From: Kluyvera ascorbata_C
GTDB taxonomy: Bacteria > Pseudomonadota > Gammaproteobacteria > Enterobacterales > Enterobacteriaceae
Reading direction: 5' to 3'
Assembly: GCF_044197065.1 (NCBI RefSeq)
Contig: NZ_JBIQOI010000014.1
Location: forward strand, 18,797-82,796
Length of the DNA: 64,000 nucleotides
Shown here: positions 24,166 through 32,503 of the stretch, in pieces
Layout: the number at the start of each line of letters is the position of its first letter
How positions within the stretch are numbered: position 1 is the first letter of the stretch
The notes under the pieces: model-generated
What the model saw: only the letters and a program-made list of their open reading frames with translations
The model's database searches: none
Told to the model about the DNA's origin: nothing
Made by a program: the position numbers and the translations under genes

Positions 24166-25344
24166 ATGCTGGATATTATCACCGGCGCGGGCGCCACACT
24201 GACGCCCGACTTTATGCTGACACTGGAAAGCAAAGATATCACAGGCAATATCAGCGACCGGCTGATTAACCTCTCGATGACGGACAATCGGGGATTTGAG
24301 GCCGACCAGCTCGACATCGAGCTCGATGATACTGACGGTCTGGTCGCGTTGCCGATTCGCGGTGCGGTATTGTCGCTGTATCTGGGGTGGAAAGGTTTCT
24401 CTCTGGTCAGCAAGGGGCGATTTACCGTCGATGAGGTAGAGCACCGGGGTGCGCCGGATACGGTAACCATTCTCGCCCGTAGCGCTGATTTTCGCGGAAC
24501 GCTCAATTCCCGCCGTGAAGAGTCATGGCACGATACCACGCTCGGCGCTATCGTCAGCTCGATAGCTGAGCGGAACAAATTAACGGCCAGCGTCGCCAAT
24601 TCTCTTGCGGGGATCCAGATTCCGCATATCGACCAGTCTCAGGAATCCGACGCCGTTTTCCTGACTCGCCTCGCAGAGCGCAACGGCGGCGCGGTATCGG
24701 TGAAAGCCGGTAAACTGCTGATGCTCAGGGCGGGAAGTGGCACCACGGCCAGCGGAAAAGCTATCCCTCAGATAACAATCCAGCGTAGCGACGGCGACCG
24801 TCATCAGTTTGCCATTGCTGACCGTGGCGCTTACACCGGCGTAACCGCTAAATGGTTACACACCAAAGACCCGAAACCGGCGAAACAAAAGCAGACGGTG
24901 AAGCTGAAACGTAAGCCCAAAGAGCAACACCTCCGGGCGCTACAGCACCCGAAAGCAAAACCAGTGAGCAGTAAAGCCACGGCCAAAAAGCAAAAAGAGC
25001 AGGAAGCCCGCGAGGGTGAATACATGGCCGGTGAATCTGACAACGTTTTCGCGCTGACGACCATTTACGCGACAAAGGCGCAAGCGATGCGCGCAGCTCA
25101 GGCGAAGTGGGATAAATTGCAGCGCGGGGTTGCGGAGTTCTCCATTATGTTAGCGACCGGCCGCGAAGATATTTATCCAGAAATGCCGGTCAGGGTCTCA
25201 GGCTTTAAGAGCGTCATAGACGAGCAAGCATGGATAATCAGCAAGGTGACTCATAATCTCGGCGGGAATGGCTTCACGACGGCTGTAGAGCTTGAGGTGA
25301 TGCTTTCTGATGTGGAGTATGAGGACGAAGGGGGTGACGATTAA
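24166..25344 (+). CDS. D: tail hub protein, P2 gpD
   Basis: 392 residues (P2 gpD 387); T4 gp27-like baseplate hub that binds the gpV spike. Blocks: FMLTLESKDITGNISDRLINL, EADQLDIELDDTDGLV, and YPEMPVRVSGFKSVIDEQAW. Residues 245-290 are a strongly Lys-rich spacer (KQKQTVKLKRKPKEQH, KATAKKQKEQEAREG), longer than I would expect, making a flexible linker. It ends the FI operon, just before ogr. Confidence 0.94.
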   Translation: MLDIITGAGATLTPDFMLTLESKDITGNISDRLINLSMTDNRGFEADQLDIELDDTDGLVALPIRGAVLSLYLGWKGFSLVSKGRFTVDEVEHRGAPDTVTILARSADFRGTLNSRREESWHDTTLGAIVSSIAERNKLTASVANSLAGIQIPHIDQSQESDAVFLTRLAERNGGAVSVKAGKLLMLRAGSGTTASGKAIPQITIQRSDGDRHQFAIADRGAYTGVTAKWLHTKDPKPAKQKQTVKLKRKPKEQHLRALQHPKAKPVSSKATAKKQKEQEAREGEYMAGESDNVFALTTIYATKAQAMRAAQAKWDKLQRGVAEFSIMLATGREDIYPEMPVRVSGFKSVIDEQAWIISKVTHNLGGNGFTTAVELEVMLSDVEYEDEGGDD

Positions 25345-25455
25345 ACCATGGCATATTGTGAGCTTCAAACGCTCACAGGCAAAAATGCACGCTGTGACTT
25401 GCAAATGTAAGTTTTAAGATTATCATTCTCTCAAGCCAGTAGAGGGGGAAAGATT

Positions 25456-25674
25456 ATGATGCACTGCCCATTATGTCAGGATGCAGCTCACGCAAGGTCC
25501 AGCCGGTACCTGAGTATGGAAACGAAAGAACGTTACCACCAATGTCAGAATATCAACTGTGGATGCACCTTTGTGACCCACGAGACTCTCGCTCGATTCA
25601 TTGTGAAGCCGGGCGAAATTGAACCAGCCCCGCCCCACCCGACCCGACATCAACAACATCAGCTTTGGCTTTAG
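25456..25674 (+). CDS. ogr: Ogr/Delta late-transcription activator
   Basis: 72-residue zinc-finger activator. Cys4-x2-Cys7-x22-Cys30-x4-Cys35 is the exact Ogr/Delta zinc pattern. It binds TGT-N12-ACA boxes and contacts the RNA polymerase alpha subunit to switch on the late operons. The 112 bases upstream contain a small dyad (GTGAGC/GCTCAC near 25,360) and no gene. AGGGGG lies 11 bases before the first ATG; initiation at the second Met is equally plausible. The C-terminal 20 residues are Pro/His/Gln-rich. Confidence 0.95.
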   Translation: MMHCPLCQDAAHARSSRYLSMETKERYHQCQNINCGCTFVTHETLARFIVKPGEIEPAPPHPTRHQQHQLWL

Positions 25675-25697
25675 AACCTGCTTCGGCAGGTTTTTTA
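25675..25697 (+). terminator. terminator after ogr
   Basis: AACCTGC-TTCG-GCAGGTT followed by TTTTTT-type run begins directly after the ogr stop. The CTTCGG tetraloop makes it very stable. It ends rightward prophage transcription before attR. Confidence 0.93.
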
Positions 25698-25710
25698 TTA
25701 TCTGCTATCA

Positions 25711-25760
25711 GTGGACACCTGTGGACACAAAGCGATTCTGCGTGGTCATTCCGTGGACAC
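25711..25760 (+). repeat. three GTGGACAC repeats, likely integrase arm sites
   Basis: GTGGACAC occurs at 25711-25718, 25721-25728 and 25753-25760, two close together and one next to the presumed core. P2-family integrases bind arm-type sites containing TGTGGACA as I recall, so this is the prophage-side arm of attR. Confidence 0.65.
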
Positions 25761-25800
25761 AAAAACAAAAAAAGGGGTTAGCCTATCGCTAACCCCTTGT
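25761..25800. other. probable attR core overlapping the rplS operon terminator
   Basis: AAGGGGTTAGC-ctatc-GCTAACCCCTT (25773-25799) followed leftward by a T-rich run is the rho-independent terminator of the leftward rpsP-rimM-trmD-rplS operon. It abuts the integrase arm repeats, and phage sequence stops and host sequence begins here. The exact core cannot be fixed because the matching attL is outside the window. Confidence 0.6.
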
Positions 25801-25836
25801 TTTCTAACACGCTTTGGATGCAGCGTGAAAGCGCTA

Positions 25837-26184
25837 TTAGTTAAGACGCTCTTTGATACGAGCAGACTTACCAGTGCGCTCACGCAGGTAGTACAGTTTA
25901 GCTTTACGTACAGCACCACGACGTTTAACAGCAATGCTGTCAACAACTGGAGAGTGAGTCTGGAAGACACGCTCAACGCCTTCGCCGTTGGAAATTTTAC
26001 GAACAGTGAATGCAGAGTGCAGACCGCGGCTACGAATAGCGATAACCACGCCCTCAAATGCCTGCAGACGTTTTTTGGAACCTTCAACAACCCATACTTT
26101 CACTTCCACGGTATCACCCGGACGGAAGGAAGGTACGTCCTGCTTCATCTGTTCTTGTTCAAGTTGCTTAATAATGTTGCTCAT
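25837..26184 (-). CDS. rplS: 50S ribosomal protein bL19
   Basis: 115 residues, identical in length and nearly in sequence to E. coli L19 (MSNIIKQLEQEQMKQDVPSF to KSARIKERLN). Sits at the 30S-50S interface (bridge B8). Last gene of the rpsP-rimM-trmD-rplS operon; its terminator carries the prophage junction, so the gene itself is undisturbed. Confidence 0.99.
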   Translation of the reverse strand: MSNIIKQLEQEQMKQDVPSFRPGDTVEVKVWVVEGSKKRLQAFEGVVIAIRSRGLHSAFTVRKISNGEGVERVFQTHSPVVDSIAVKRRGAVRKAKLYYLRERTGKSARIKERLN

Positions 26185-26225
26185 AATTTAATCTCTTATC
26201 CTGGGTAAACTGATATTTGGGGGTC

Positions 26226-26993
26226 TCAGACCAGCCCATCATGTTTATGTTGCTGTTGTGCGTGTTCCTGTTTGAACTCCGCCAGCAACCTTGCTTGCTC
26301 TTCAGTCAGAGCCAGGTTTTCCAGAAGTTCAGGTCTTCTAAGCCAGGAGCGGCCCAGCGACTGCTTCAAACGCCAGCGACGTATCTCAGCATGGTTTCCC
26401 GACAGCAGAACCGGCGGTACCTCCATCCCTTCCAACACTTCAGGGCGAGTATAGTGTGGGCAGTCCAGCAATCCATCAGCAAACGAATCTTCGAATGCTG
26501 AAGCCTCATGACCCAGTACACCCGGTATAAACCGGGAAACGGAGTCGATCAGCGTCATTGCCGGTAACTCACCACCGCTGAGAACGTAATCGCCGATAGA
26601 CCATTCTTCGTCAATCTCGGTCTGAATCACGCGCTCATCTATGCCTTCGTAGCGACCACATACCAGAATCAGCTTTTGATTCGTGGCCAGTTCGCTGACG
26701 CCCGCTTGATCAAGCTTGCGTCCCTGAGGTGACAGATAAATCACCTTCGCGCCTTCACCTGCCGCGGCTTTTGCTGCATGAATGGCGTCCCGTAAAGGTT
26801 GCACCATCATTAACATCCCCGGTCCGCCGCCGTAAGGACGATCGTCCACGGTACGGTGCCGGTCATGCGTGAAGTCACGAGGACTCCAGCTCTGGATGTT
26901 CAGCAGGCCATTTTTAACTGCCCGGCCAGTTACCCCGTAATCGGTAATTGCGCGGAACATTTCAGGAAACAGGCTAATTATGCCAATCCACAT
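26226..26993 (-). CDS. trmD: tRNA (guanosine-37-N1)-methyltransferase
   Basis: 255 residues, homodimeric SPOUT trefoil-knot enzyme that makes m1G37 and prevents +1 frameshifting. Conserved knot motifs are visible: YLSPQGRKLDQ, LVCGRYEGIDERVI, and SIGDYVLSGGELPAM. It is essential and is co-transcribed with rimM upstream and rplS downstream. Confidence 0.99.
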   Translation of the reverse strand: MWIGIISLFPEMFRAITDYGVTGRAVKNGLLNIQSWSPRDFTHDRHRTVDDRPYGGGPGMLMMVQPLRDAIHAAKAAAGEGAKVIYLSPQGRKLDQAGVSELATNQKLILVCGRYEGIDERVIQTEIDEEWSIGDYVLSGGELPAMTLIDSVSRFIPGVLGHEASAFEDSFADGLLDCPHYTRPEVLEGMEVPPVLLSGNHAEIRRWRLKQSLGRSWLRRPELLENLALTEEQARLLAEFKQEHAQQQHKHDGLV

Positions 26994-27023
26994 AGCGCCG
27001 TCTTTTACCGTTTATCCGGTGGT

Positions 27024-27572
27024 TTAAAAACCAGGATCCCAATCTACTTCGATAGTACGAGTAGTGAGATCGACTTTCTTGATAACCTGCCCATCGAGGA
27101 ACGGAACCAACCGCTCCTTGATACCAAATGCATCCTTCAGGTTTGCCTTAATGACGAGAACGTCATTTGACCCGGTTTCCATCATATCGATGACTTTACC
27201 GAGACCGTAGCCTTCGGTGGTTACTACCTGGCAGCCCATCAGGTCTTTCCAGTAATAGCTTCCATCTTCCAGCGCCGGCAGCTGCGAAGAATCCACGATA
27301 ATTTCGCAGTTCGTCAGCAGATTCGCGGCATCGCGATCGTCAACGCCTTTCAGCTTAATGACGATATCCTGATTGTGGTAGCGCCAGCTTTCCAGCTCAA
27401 CGGTCTGCCACTGACCCGCCTTCTGGATTAACCAGGGCTGATAGTCAAAAATGCTTTCGGCGTCTTCGGTGGAGGAAAACACTCTGAGCCAACCACGGAT
27501 ACCGTAGGAAGAACCCATTTTCCCCAATACGATCGGATCAACAGGTGCTTGTGCGGTGTGTTGCTTGCTCAT
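27024..27572 (-). CDS. rimM: ribosome maturation factor RimM
   Basis: 182 residues from MSKQHTAQAPVDPIVLGKMG, the E. coli start. Two further in-frame Met codons upstream (27575 and 27581) read MVMMSK and could serve, but the third matches the known length. N-terminal RimM domain and C-terminal PRC barrel (YYWKDLMGCQVVT). Assists assembly of the 30S head around uS19. Confidence 0.98.
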   Translation of the reverse strand: MSKQHTAQAPVDPIVLGKMGSSYGIRGWLRVFSSTEDAESIFDYQPWLIQKAGQWQTVELESWRYHNQDIVIKLKGVDDRDAANLLTNCEIIVDSSQLPALEDGSYYWKDLMGCQVVTTEGYGLGKVIDMMETGSNDVLVIKANLKDAFGIKERLVPFLDGQVIKKVDLTTRTIEVDWDPGF

Positions 27573-27590
27573 CATGACCACCGTGACAGA

Positions 27591-27839
27591 TTAAGCTGCT
27601 TTCTTAGCTTCTTTGATCAGCGCAGATACGCGATCAGAGATAGTTGCGCCCTGGCCAACCCAGTGTGCGATACGATCCAGGTCCAGACGGGTGCCTTCTT
27701 CAGTCGCAGAAGCGATTGGGTTGAAGAAGCCAACGCGCTCGATGAAGCGACCGTTGCGTGCGTTACGGCTGTCAGTAACAACAACCTGGTAGAACGGACG
27801 CTTTTTAGCGCCGTGACGAGCTAAACGAATAGTTACCAT
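27591..27839 (-). CDS. rpsP: 30S ribosomal protein bS16
   Basis: 82 residues, MVTIRLARHGAKKRPFYQVVV, ending KKAA. The open frame extends 20 codons upstream into the leader, but the known protein starts at the ATG at 27839, preceded by an AAGAGG ribosome site. First gene of the operon; a very GC-rich hairpin lies in its leader. Confidence 0.99.
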   Translation of the reverse strand: MVTIRLARHGAKKRPFYQVVVTDSRNARNGRFIERVGFFNPIASATEEGTRLDLDRIAHWVGQGATISDRVSALIKEAKKAA

Positions 27840-27864
27840 AACATCCTCTTGTGTGAATAGAACA

Positions 27865-27894
27865 ACCGGGCCCCATCGAGGGAAGGGGCCCGGT
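27865..27894 (-). promoter_or_regulatory. GC-rich leader hairpin before rpsP
   Basis: ACCGGGCCCC and GGGGCCCGGT form a perfect 10-bp stem with a 10-base loop; read leftward it is followed by TTGTTCTATTC, a weak U-rich tract. It could be an attenuator or a terminator of transcripts arriving from ffh. Confidence 0.65.
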
Positions 27895-28020
27895 GTCATA
27901 TTAAAAGCCCGAAAATTTTACTCATTTCTGGGGGAATTGCAATCAACATCTGTCTTTTACCGCACGATAACCAGGGCGTTATCGTAATAGACAGTGCGAA
28001 GTCGACGTGTTCGTCATTGC

Positions 28021-28053
28021 AGCAGTGCGCGACCCGTCGGTCAGCGCACTGCT
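28021..28053 (-). terminator. hairpin after ffh
   Basis: AGCAGTGCGC and GCGCACTGCT (10-bp stem, 13-base loop) begin 10 bases past the ffh stop. No T-run follows leftward, so it is either a rho-assisted 3' end or a stabilising structure. Confidence 0.55.
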
Positions 28054-28062
28054 CAGGAGAGA

Positions 28063-29427
28063 TTAACGGCCAGGGAATCCTGGTGGCATCATCCCTTTCA
28101 TGCCGCGCATCATTTTCATCATGCCGCCTTTCGACTTCATCTTCTTCATCATGCGCTGCATGTCGTCGAACTGCTTCAGCAGACGGTTAACGTCCTGCAC
28201 CTGCAGGCCGCAGCCCTGGGCGATACGACGTTTGCGGGAACCTTTGATGATTTCCGGCTTCGCGCGTTCTTTCAGCGTCATCGAGTTGATGATGGCCTCC
28301 ATACGCACCAGCACTTTGTCATCCATCTGCGATTTGACGTTATCAGGGATCTGACCCATGCCCGGCAGCTTGCCCATCAGGCTTGCCATACCGCCCATGT
28401 TTTTCATCTGCTTCAGCTGTTCTAAGAAGTCGTTCAGGTCGAAACCATCGCCCTTCTTCAGCTTAGTCGCCAGCTTCTCAGCCTGCGCGCGGTCAACCTT
28501 GCTTTCGATATCTTCGATAAGCGACAGCACGTCGCCCATGCCGAGGATACGGGAAGCGATACGATCCGGGTGGAACGGCTCCAGCGCTTCGGTTTTCTCG
28601 CCGACGCCGAGGAACTTGATAGGTTTACCGGTAATGTGACGAATAGAAAGCGCCGCACCGCCGCGCGCATCACCGTCGACCTTGGTCAGCACCACGCCGG
28701 TCAGCGGCAGCGCTTCATTGAAGGCTTTCGCGGTATTCGCGGCATCCTGACCGGTCATCGCGTCGACGACAAACAGCGTTTCAACCGGCTTAATCGCCGC
28801 GTGAACCTGTTTGATTTCGTCCATCATCGCTTCGTCAACGTGCAGACGACCGGCGGTATCCACCAGCAGCACGTCGTAGAATTTCAGCTTCGCTTCTTTC
28901 AGCGCGGCGTTAACGATGTCGATAGGCTTCTGGCCCACGTCGGACGGGAAGAAGTCCACACCAACCTGTTCAGCCAGGGTTTCCAGCTGTTTGATCGCCG
29001 CAGGGCGATAAACATCGGCAGAGACGACCAGCACTTTTTTCTTGTGCTTCTCACGCAGGAACTTACCGAGCTTACCGACGCTCGTGGTTTTACCCGCCCC
29101 CTGCAGGCCCGCCATCAGCACCACGGCCGGTGGCTGCGCCGCCAGGTTGAGCGTCTCGTTCTCTTCGCCCATCGCCGAAACCAGTTCGCTACGAACGATT
29201 TTGACGAACTCCTGACCCGGGGTCAGGCTCTTGTTAACTTCATGACCAACCGCTTTTTCTTTTACGCGATTGATAAAATCACGCACTACCGGCAGCGCAA
29301 CGTCAGCCTCCAGCAGCGCCATGCGCACTTCGCGCAGCGTCTCTTTTACGTTGTCTTCAGTAAGGCGTCCACGGCCACTGATATTGCGCAGCGTGCGCGA
29401 CAAACGATCGGTTAAATTATCAAACAT
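28063..29427 (-). CDS. ffh: signal recognition particle protein Ffh
   Basis: 454 residues from MFDNLTDRLSRTLRN; the frame extends upstream but the known start is at 29427. The SRP54-type N domain is followed by the GTPase G domain (GLQGAGKTT near residue 105, DTAGR, TKVDGDARGG) and the Met-rich M domain ending MMKKMKSKGGMMKMM-type sequence, which binds 4.5S RNA and signal peptides. Cotranslational targeting of inner-membrane proteins with FtsY. Confidence 0.99.
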   Translation of the reverse strand: MFDNLTDRLSRTLRNISGRGRLTEDNVKETLREVRMALLEADVALPVVRDFINRVKEKAVGHEVNKSLTPGQEFVKIVRSELVSAMGEENETLNLAAQPPAVVLMAGLQGAGKTTSVGKLGKFLREKHKKKVLVVSADVYRPAAIKQLETLAEQVGVDFFPSDVGQKPIDIVNAALKEAKLKFYDVLLVDTAGRLHVDEAMMDEIKQVHAAIKPVETLFVVDAMTGQDAANTAKAFNEALPLTGVVLTKVDGDARGGAALSIRHITGKPIKFLGVGEKTEALEPFHPDRIASRILGMGDVLSLIEDIESKVDRAQAEKLATKLKKGDGFDLNDFLEQLKQMKNMGGMASLMGKLPGMGQIPDNVKSQMDDKVLVRMEAIINSMTLKERAKPEIIKGSRKRRIAQGCGLQVQDVNRLLKQFDDMQRMMKKMKSKGGMMKMMRGMKGMMPPGFPGR

Positions 29428-29651
29428 TGTCTCTCGCCTGGGGTGGAAACGTGAGTCGCTAGCGCGACAAAAAAACGAAAATTTGCCGGAGTATAACACG
29501 ACACCGGGGGAGTTGTGATGCTGCGGTTAGCGCTGCATCACGTTACGCCATTCACATCATCCTTCACGCAGGATCTGCGCCTTGATACAACTCGAATGAT
29601 TTTGCGTATATACTGCATCTCTTTCTTCTATTTGACGACTGCCGACACTTT

Positions 29652-30443
29652 ATGCCTGTTTTTGCCCTGCTCGCGCTTGTTGCCTACTCCATCAGCCTGG
29701 CGCTGATCATTCCCGGCCTGCTGCAAAAAAACAGCGGCTGGCGGCGTATGGCGATTCTTTCTGCCACCGTTGCGCTGGTGTGCCACGCGTTTGCGCTGGA
29801 AGCCCGTATTCTGCCGGGCGGTGAAAGCGGGCAGAACCTCAGCCTGTTGAACGTCGGCTCGCTGGTGAGCTTGATGATCTGTACGGTGATGACCATCGTC
29901 GCCTCGCGAAACCGCGGCTGGCTGCTGTTGCCTATCGTCTACGCTTTCGCGCTGATAAACCTCGCCTTTGCCACCTTTATGCCCAACGAGTTTATTACTC
30001 ACCTGGAAACCACGCCGGGAATGATGGTGCATATCGGTCTGTCGCTGTTCTCCTACGCCACGCTGATTATTGCCGCGCTGTATGCGCTGCAGCTGGCGTG
30101 GATTGACTATCAGCTGAAAAATAAGAAGCTGGCATTCAGCCATGAAATGCCGCCGCTGATGGTCATTGAACGTAAAATGTTTCACATCACCCAGGTTGGC
30201 GTCGTGCTGCTCACGCTGACGCTCTGTACCGGCCTGTTTTACATGCATAACCTCTTCAGCATGGAAAATATCGACAAGGCCGTCCTTTCCATCATCGCCT
30301 GGTTCGTCTATATCGTCTTGTTATGGGGCCACTATCATGAAGGGTGGCGCGGTCGTCGAGTCGTCTGGTTTAACGTGGCCGGCGCTGGCATCCTGACGCT
30401 CGCCTACTTCGGTAGCCGTGTCATTCAACAATTCGTGGGCTAA
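29652..30443 (+). CDS. ypjD: inner-membrane protein YpjD, CcsA-like
   Basis: 263 residues, eight or so membrane segments, with the cytochrome c assembly (CcsA/ResC-like) fold. His/Trp-containing loops such as SLNVGSL and HYHEGWRG are characteristic. Divergent from ffh and 16 bases ahead of corB. Its function in enterobacteria is not established; haem handling is inferred only from the family. Confidence 0.95.
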   Translation: MPVFALLALVAYSISLALIIPGLLQKNSGWRRMAILSATVALVCHAFALEARILPGGESGQNLSLLNVGSLVSLMICTVMTIVASRNRGWLLLPIVYAFALINLAFATFMPNEFITHLETTPGMMVHIGLSLFSYATLIIAALYALQLAWIDYQLKNKKLAFSHEMPPLMVIERKMFHITQVGVVLLTLTLCTGLFYMHNLFSMENIDKAVLSIIAWFVYIVLLWGHYHEGWRGRRVVWFNVAGAGILTLAYFGSRVIQQFVG

Positions 30444-30459
30444 GTACTAAGGAATCCAC

Positions 30460-31746
30460 TTGGAACATATCTCAACCACCACGCTGATCGTTACGCTGAT
30501 CATCATGGTGGTCATCTCTGCCTATTTCTCAGGTTCTGAAACCGGCATGATGACGCTGAACCGCTATCGGCTCCGTCATCTGGCAAAACAGGGCAACAAA
30601 CCGGCGCGTCGCGTCGAAAAGCTACTGCAAAAGCCTGACCGCCTCATCAGCCTGGTGCTGATTGGTAACAACCTCGTCAACATTCTGGCCTCTGCGCTTG
30701 GCACCATCGTCGGTATGCGCCTGTACGGCGACCTGGGCGTCGCCATCGCCACCGGGGTTCTCACCTTCGTAGTGCTGGTATTCGCGGAAGTGCTACCAAA
30801 AACCATTGCCGCGCTCTACCCGGAAAAAGTGGCCTACCCAAGCAGCTTCCTGCTCGCGCCTCTGCAAATCCTGATGATGCCGCTGGTCTGGTTCCTGAAC
30901 CTGATTACCCGCATTCTGATGCGCATGATGGGCATCAAAACCGATATCACCATCAGCAGCGCGTTGAGCAAAGACGAACTGCGCACCATCGTGAACGAAT
31001 CCCGCTCGCAGATCTCACGGCGCAACCAGGACATGTTGCTGTCGGTGCTGGACCTCGAAAAAGTGAGCGTCGATGACATCATGGTGCCGCGCAATGAAAT
31101 CGTCGGCATCAACATTAACGACGACTGGAAGTCGATTGTTCGCCAGCTCACCCACTCGCCGCACGGCCGCATCGTGCTGTACCGTGACTCGCTGGATGAT
31201 GCCATCAGCATGCTGCGCCTTCGCGAAGCCTATCGTCTGATGACCGAGAAAAAAGAGTTCACCAAAGAGCTGATGCTGCGCGCCGCCGACGAGATTTACT
31301 TCGTTCCGGAAGGTACCCCGCTCAGCACACAGCTGGTGAAGTTTCAGCGCAACAAGAAGAAAGTGGGTCTGGTAGTCGACGAGTACGGCGATATTCAGGG
31401 GCTGGTAACGGTTGAAGATATTCTCGAAGAGATCGTCGGCGACTTTACCACCTCGATGTCGCCATCGCTGGCCGAAGAGGTCAACCCGCAGAACGACGGC
31501 TCGGTGATTATCGACGGCGGCGCGAACGTGCGCGAGCTGAACAAAGCTTTCAACTGGCACCTGCCGGAAGACGAAGCGCGCACCATTAACGGCATGATTG
31601 TGGAAGCGTTAGAAGAGATCCCGGCTGCGGGCACGCGTGTACGTATCGCCCAGTACGATATTGATATTCTCGACGTACAGGAAAACGTGATTAAGCAAGT
31701 ACAGGTAATTCCGGTGAAGCCGCTTAGGGAAAGCGTGAAGGACTAA
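30460..31746 (+). CDS. corB: CNNM/CorC-family membrane protein YfjD (CorB)
   Basis: 428 residues. Starts at TTG (30460) with AAGGA 8 bases upstream; no in-frame ATG fits the known N-terminus. It has a DUF21/CNNM domain with N-terminal membrane segment ATLIVTLIIMVVISAYFSGSE and two further hydrophobic hairpins, then a CBS pair (MVPRNEIVGI, VDEYGDIQGLVTVED) and a CorC-HlyC domain. In Salmonella CorB is linked to magnesium/cobalt resistance and efflux with CorA; transport activity here is inferred. Convergent with grpE. Confidence 0.95.
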   Translation: MEHISTTTLIVTLIIMVVISAYFSGSETGMMTLNRYRLRHLAKQGNKPARRVEKLLQKPDRLISLVLIGNNLVNILASALGTIVGMRLYGDLGVAIATGVLTFVVLVFAEVLPKTIAALYPEKVAYPSSFLLAPLQILMMPLVWFLNLITRILMRMMGIKTDITISSALSKDELRTIVNESRSQISRRNQDMLLSVLDLEKVSVDDIMVPRNEIVGININDDWKSIVRQLTHSPHGRIVLYRDSLDDAISMLRLREAYRLMTEKKEFTKELMLRAADEIYFVPEGTPLSTQLVKFQRNKKKVGLVVDEYGDIQGLVTVEDILEEIVGDFTTSMSPSLAEEVNPQNDGSVIIDGGANVRELNKAFNWHLPEDEARTINGMIVEALEEIPAAGTRVRIAQYDIDILDVQENVIKQVQVIPVKPLRESVKD

Positions 31747-31754
31747 AGCATAGC

Positions 31755-31777
31755 CCCTCTCCCCGCCGGGGAGAGGG
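31755..31777. terminator. bidirectional hairpin between corB and grpE
   Basis: CCCTCTCCCC-gcc-GGGGAGAGGG is a 10-bp perfect stem between convergent genes. There is no T-run on either side; hairpins of this sequence type are common between enterobacterial genes. Confidence 0.6.
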
Positions 31778-31788
31778 TTAAGCGAAGA

Positions 31789-32382
31789 TTATGCCTTCGC
31801 TTTTGCGACGGAAACCATCGCCGCGCGAATGGTACGACCGTTCAGGGTATAGCCCTTCTGCATCACCATCAGCACGTTGCCAGCCGCGACGTCTTCGGAC
31901 TCAACCATCGCAATGGCCTGGTGTACGTTCGGGTCCATTGGGACGTTGATGTCCGCCACAACCTGCACGCCAAACTTCGCCACCACGTCCAGCATCGACT
32001 TACGGGTCAGTTCGATACCTTCGATCATCGGTGCCATCTCTTCGTTGTCTTTGTTCGCCACTTCCAGTGCGCGGTCCAGGCTATCCAGCACCGGCAGCAG
32101 TTCGTTGACGAATTTTTCCAGCGCGAACTTGTGCGCCTTCTCAACGTCGATTTCGGTACGGCGACGCAGGTTTTCCATTTCAGCCTTCACGCGCAGGACG
32201 CTTTCGCGTTCGCGGGTTTCAGCTTCCGCTAACTGCGATTCGAGGTTCGCAATTTTTTCGTCGCGCGGATCCACCTGTTCAGCAGAAGCGTTTGGTTCAA
32301 CCGCCTCAACTTCTTCGTGCTGATCCATGATAATTTCTTCCGGGGATTGCCCCTCAGGCGTTTTCTGTTCTTTACTACTCAT
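31789..32382 (-). CDS. grpE: nucleotide exchange factor GrpE
   Basis: 197 residues from MSSKEQKTPEGQ, the E. coli start and length; eight additional upstream codons are in frame but unneeded. Long N-terminal coiled coil (about 40-110), then four-helix bundle and beta domain (HQAIAMVESEDVAAGNVLMVMQKGY). Releases ADP from DnaK. Preceded by a clear heat-shock promoter. Confidence 0.99.
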   Translation of the reverse strand: MSSKEQKTPEGQSPEEIIMDQHEEVEAVEPNASAEQVDPRDEKIANLESQLAEAETRERESVLRVKAEMENLRRRTEIDVEKAHKFALEKFVNELLPVLDSLDRALEVANKDNEEMAPMIEGIELTRKSMLDVVAKFGVQVVADINVPMDPNVHQAIAMVESEDVAAGNVLMVMQKGYTLNGRTIRAAMVSVAKAKA

Positions 32383-32426
32383 GAATTTCTCCGCGTTTTT
32401 TCGCAATCATCTCGCTAACTTGGCTT

Positions 32427-32455
32427 ATTATGGGGATCAGATTCCGGGTTTCAAG
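32427..32455 (-). promoter_or_regulatory. sigma-32 heat-shock promoter of grpE
   Basis: Read leftward: CTTGAAACC, 14-base spacing from CTTGAA, then CCCCATAAT. This is essentially the consensus for RpoH (CTTGAAA and CCCCATnT) and lies 45-73 bases upstream of the grpE start, in the region shared with divergent nadK. Confidence 0.88.
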
Positions 32456-32503
32456 GGAAGCTGTCACATTGTCACCCAACTTCGGCACAAGGACATTCAG
32501 AAA

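Noticed and set aside
25711..25760. GTGGACAC repeats as a CRISPR array
   Set aside because: Only three short copies with unequal spacing beside a phage junction; integrase arm sites explain them better.
28570..29415. 281-codon open frame opposite ffh
   Set aside because: Antisense shadow of a strongly conserved gene, rich in His/Arg/Gln, no ribosome site.
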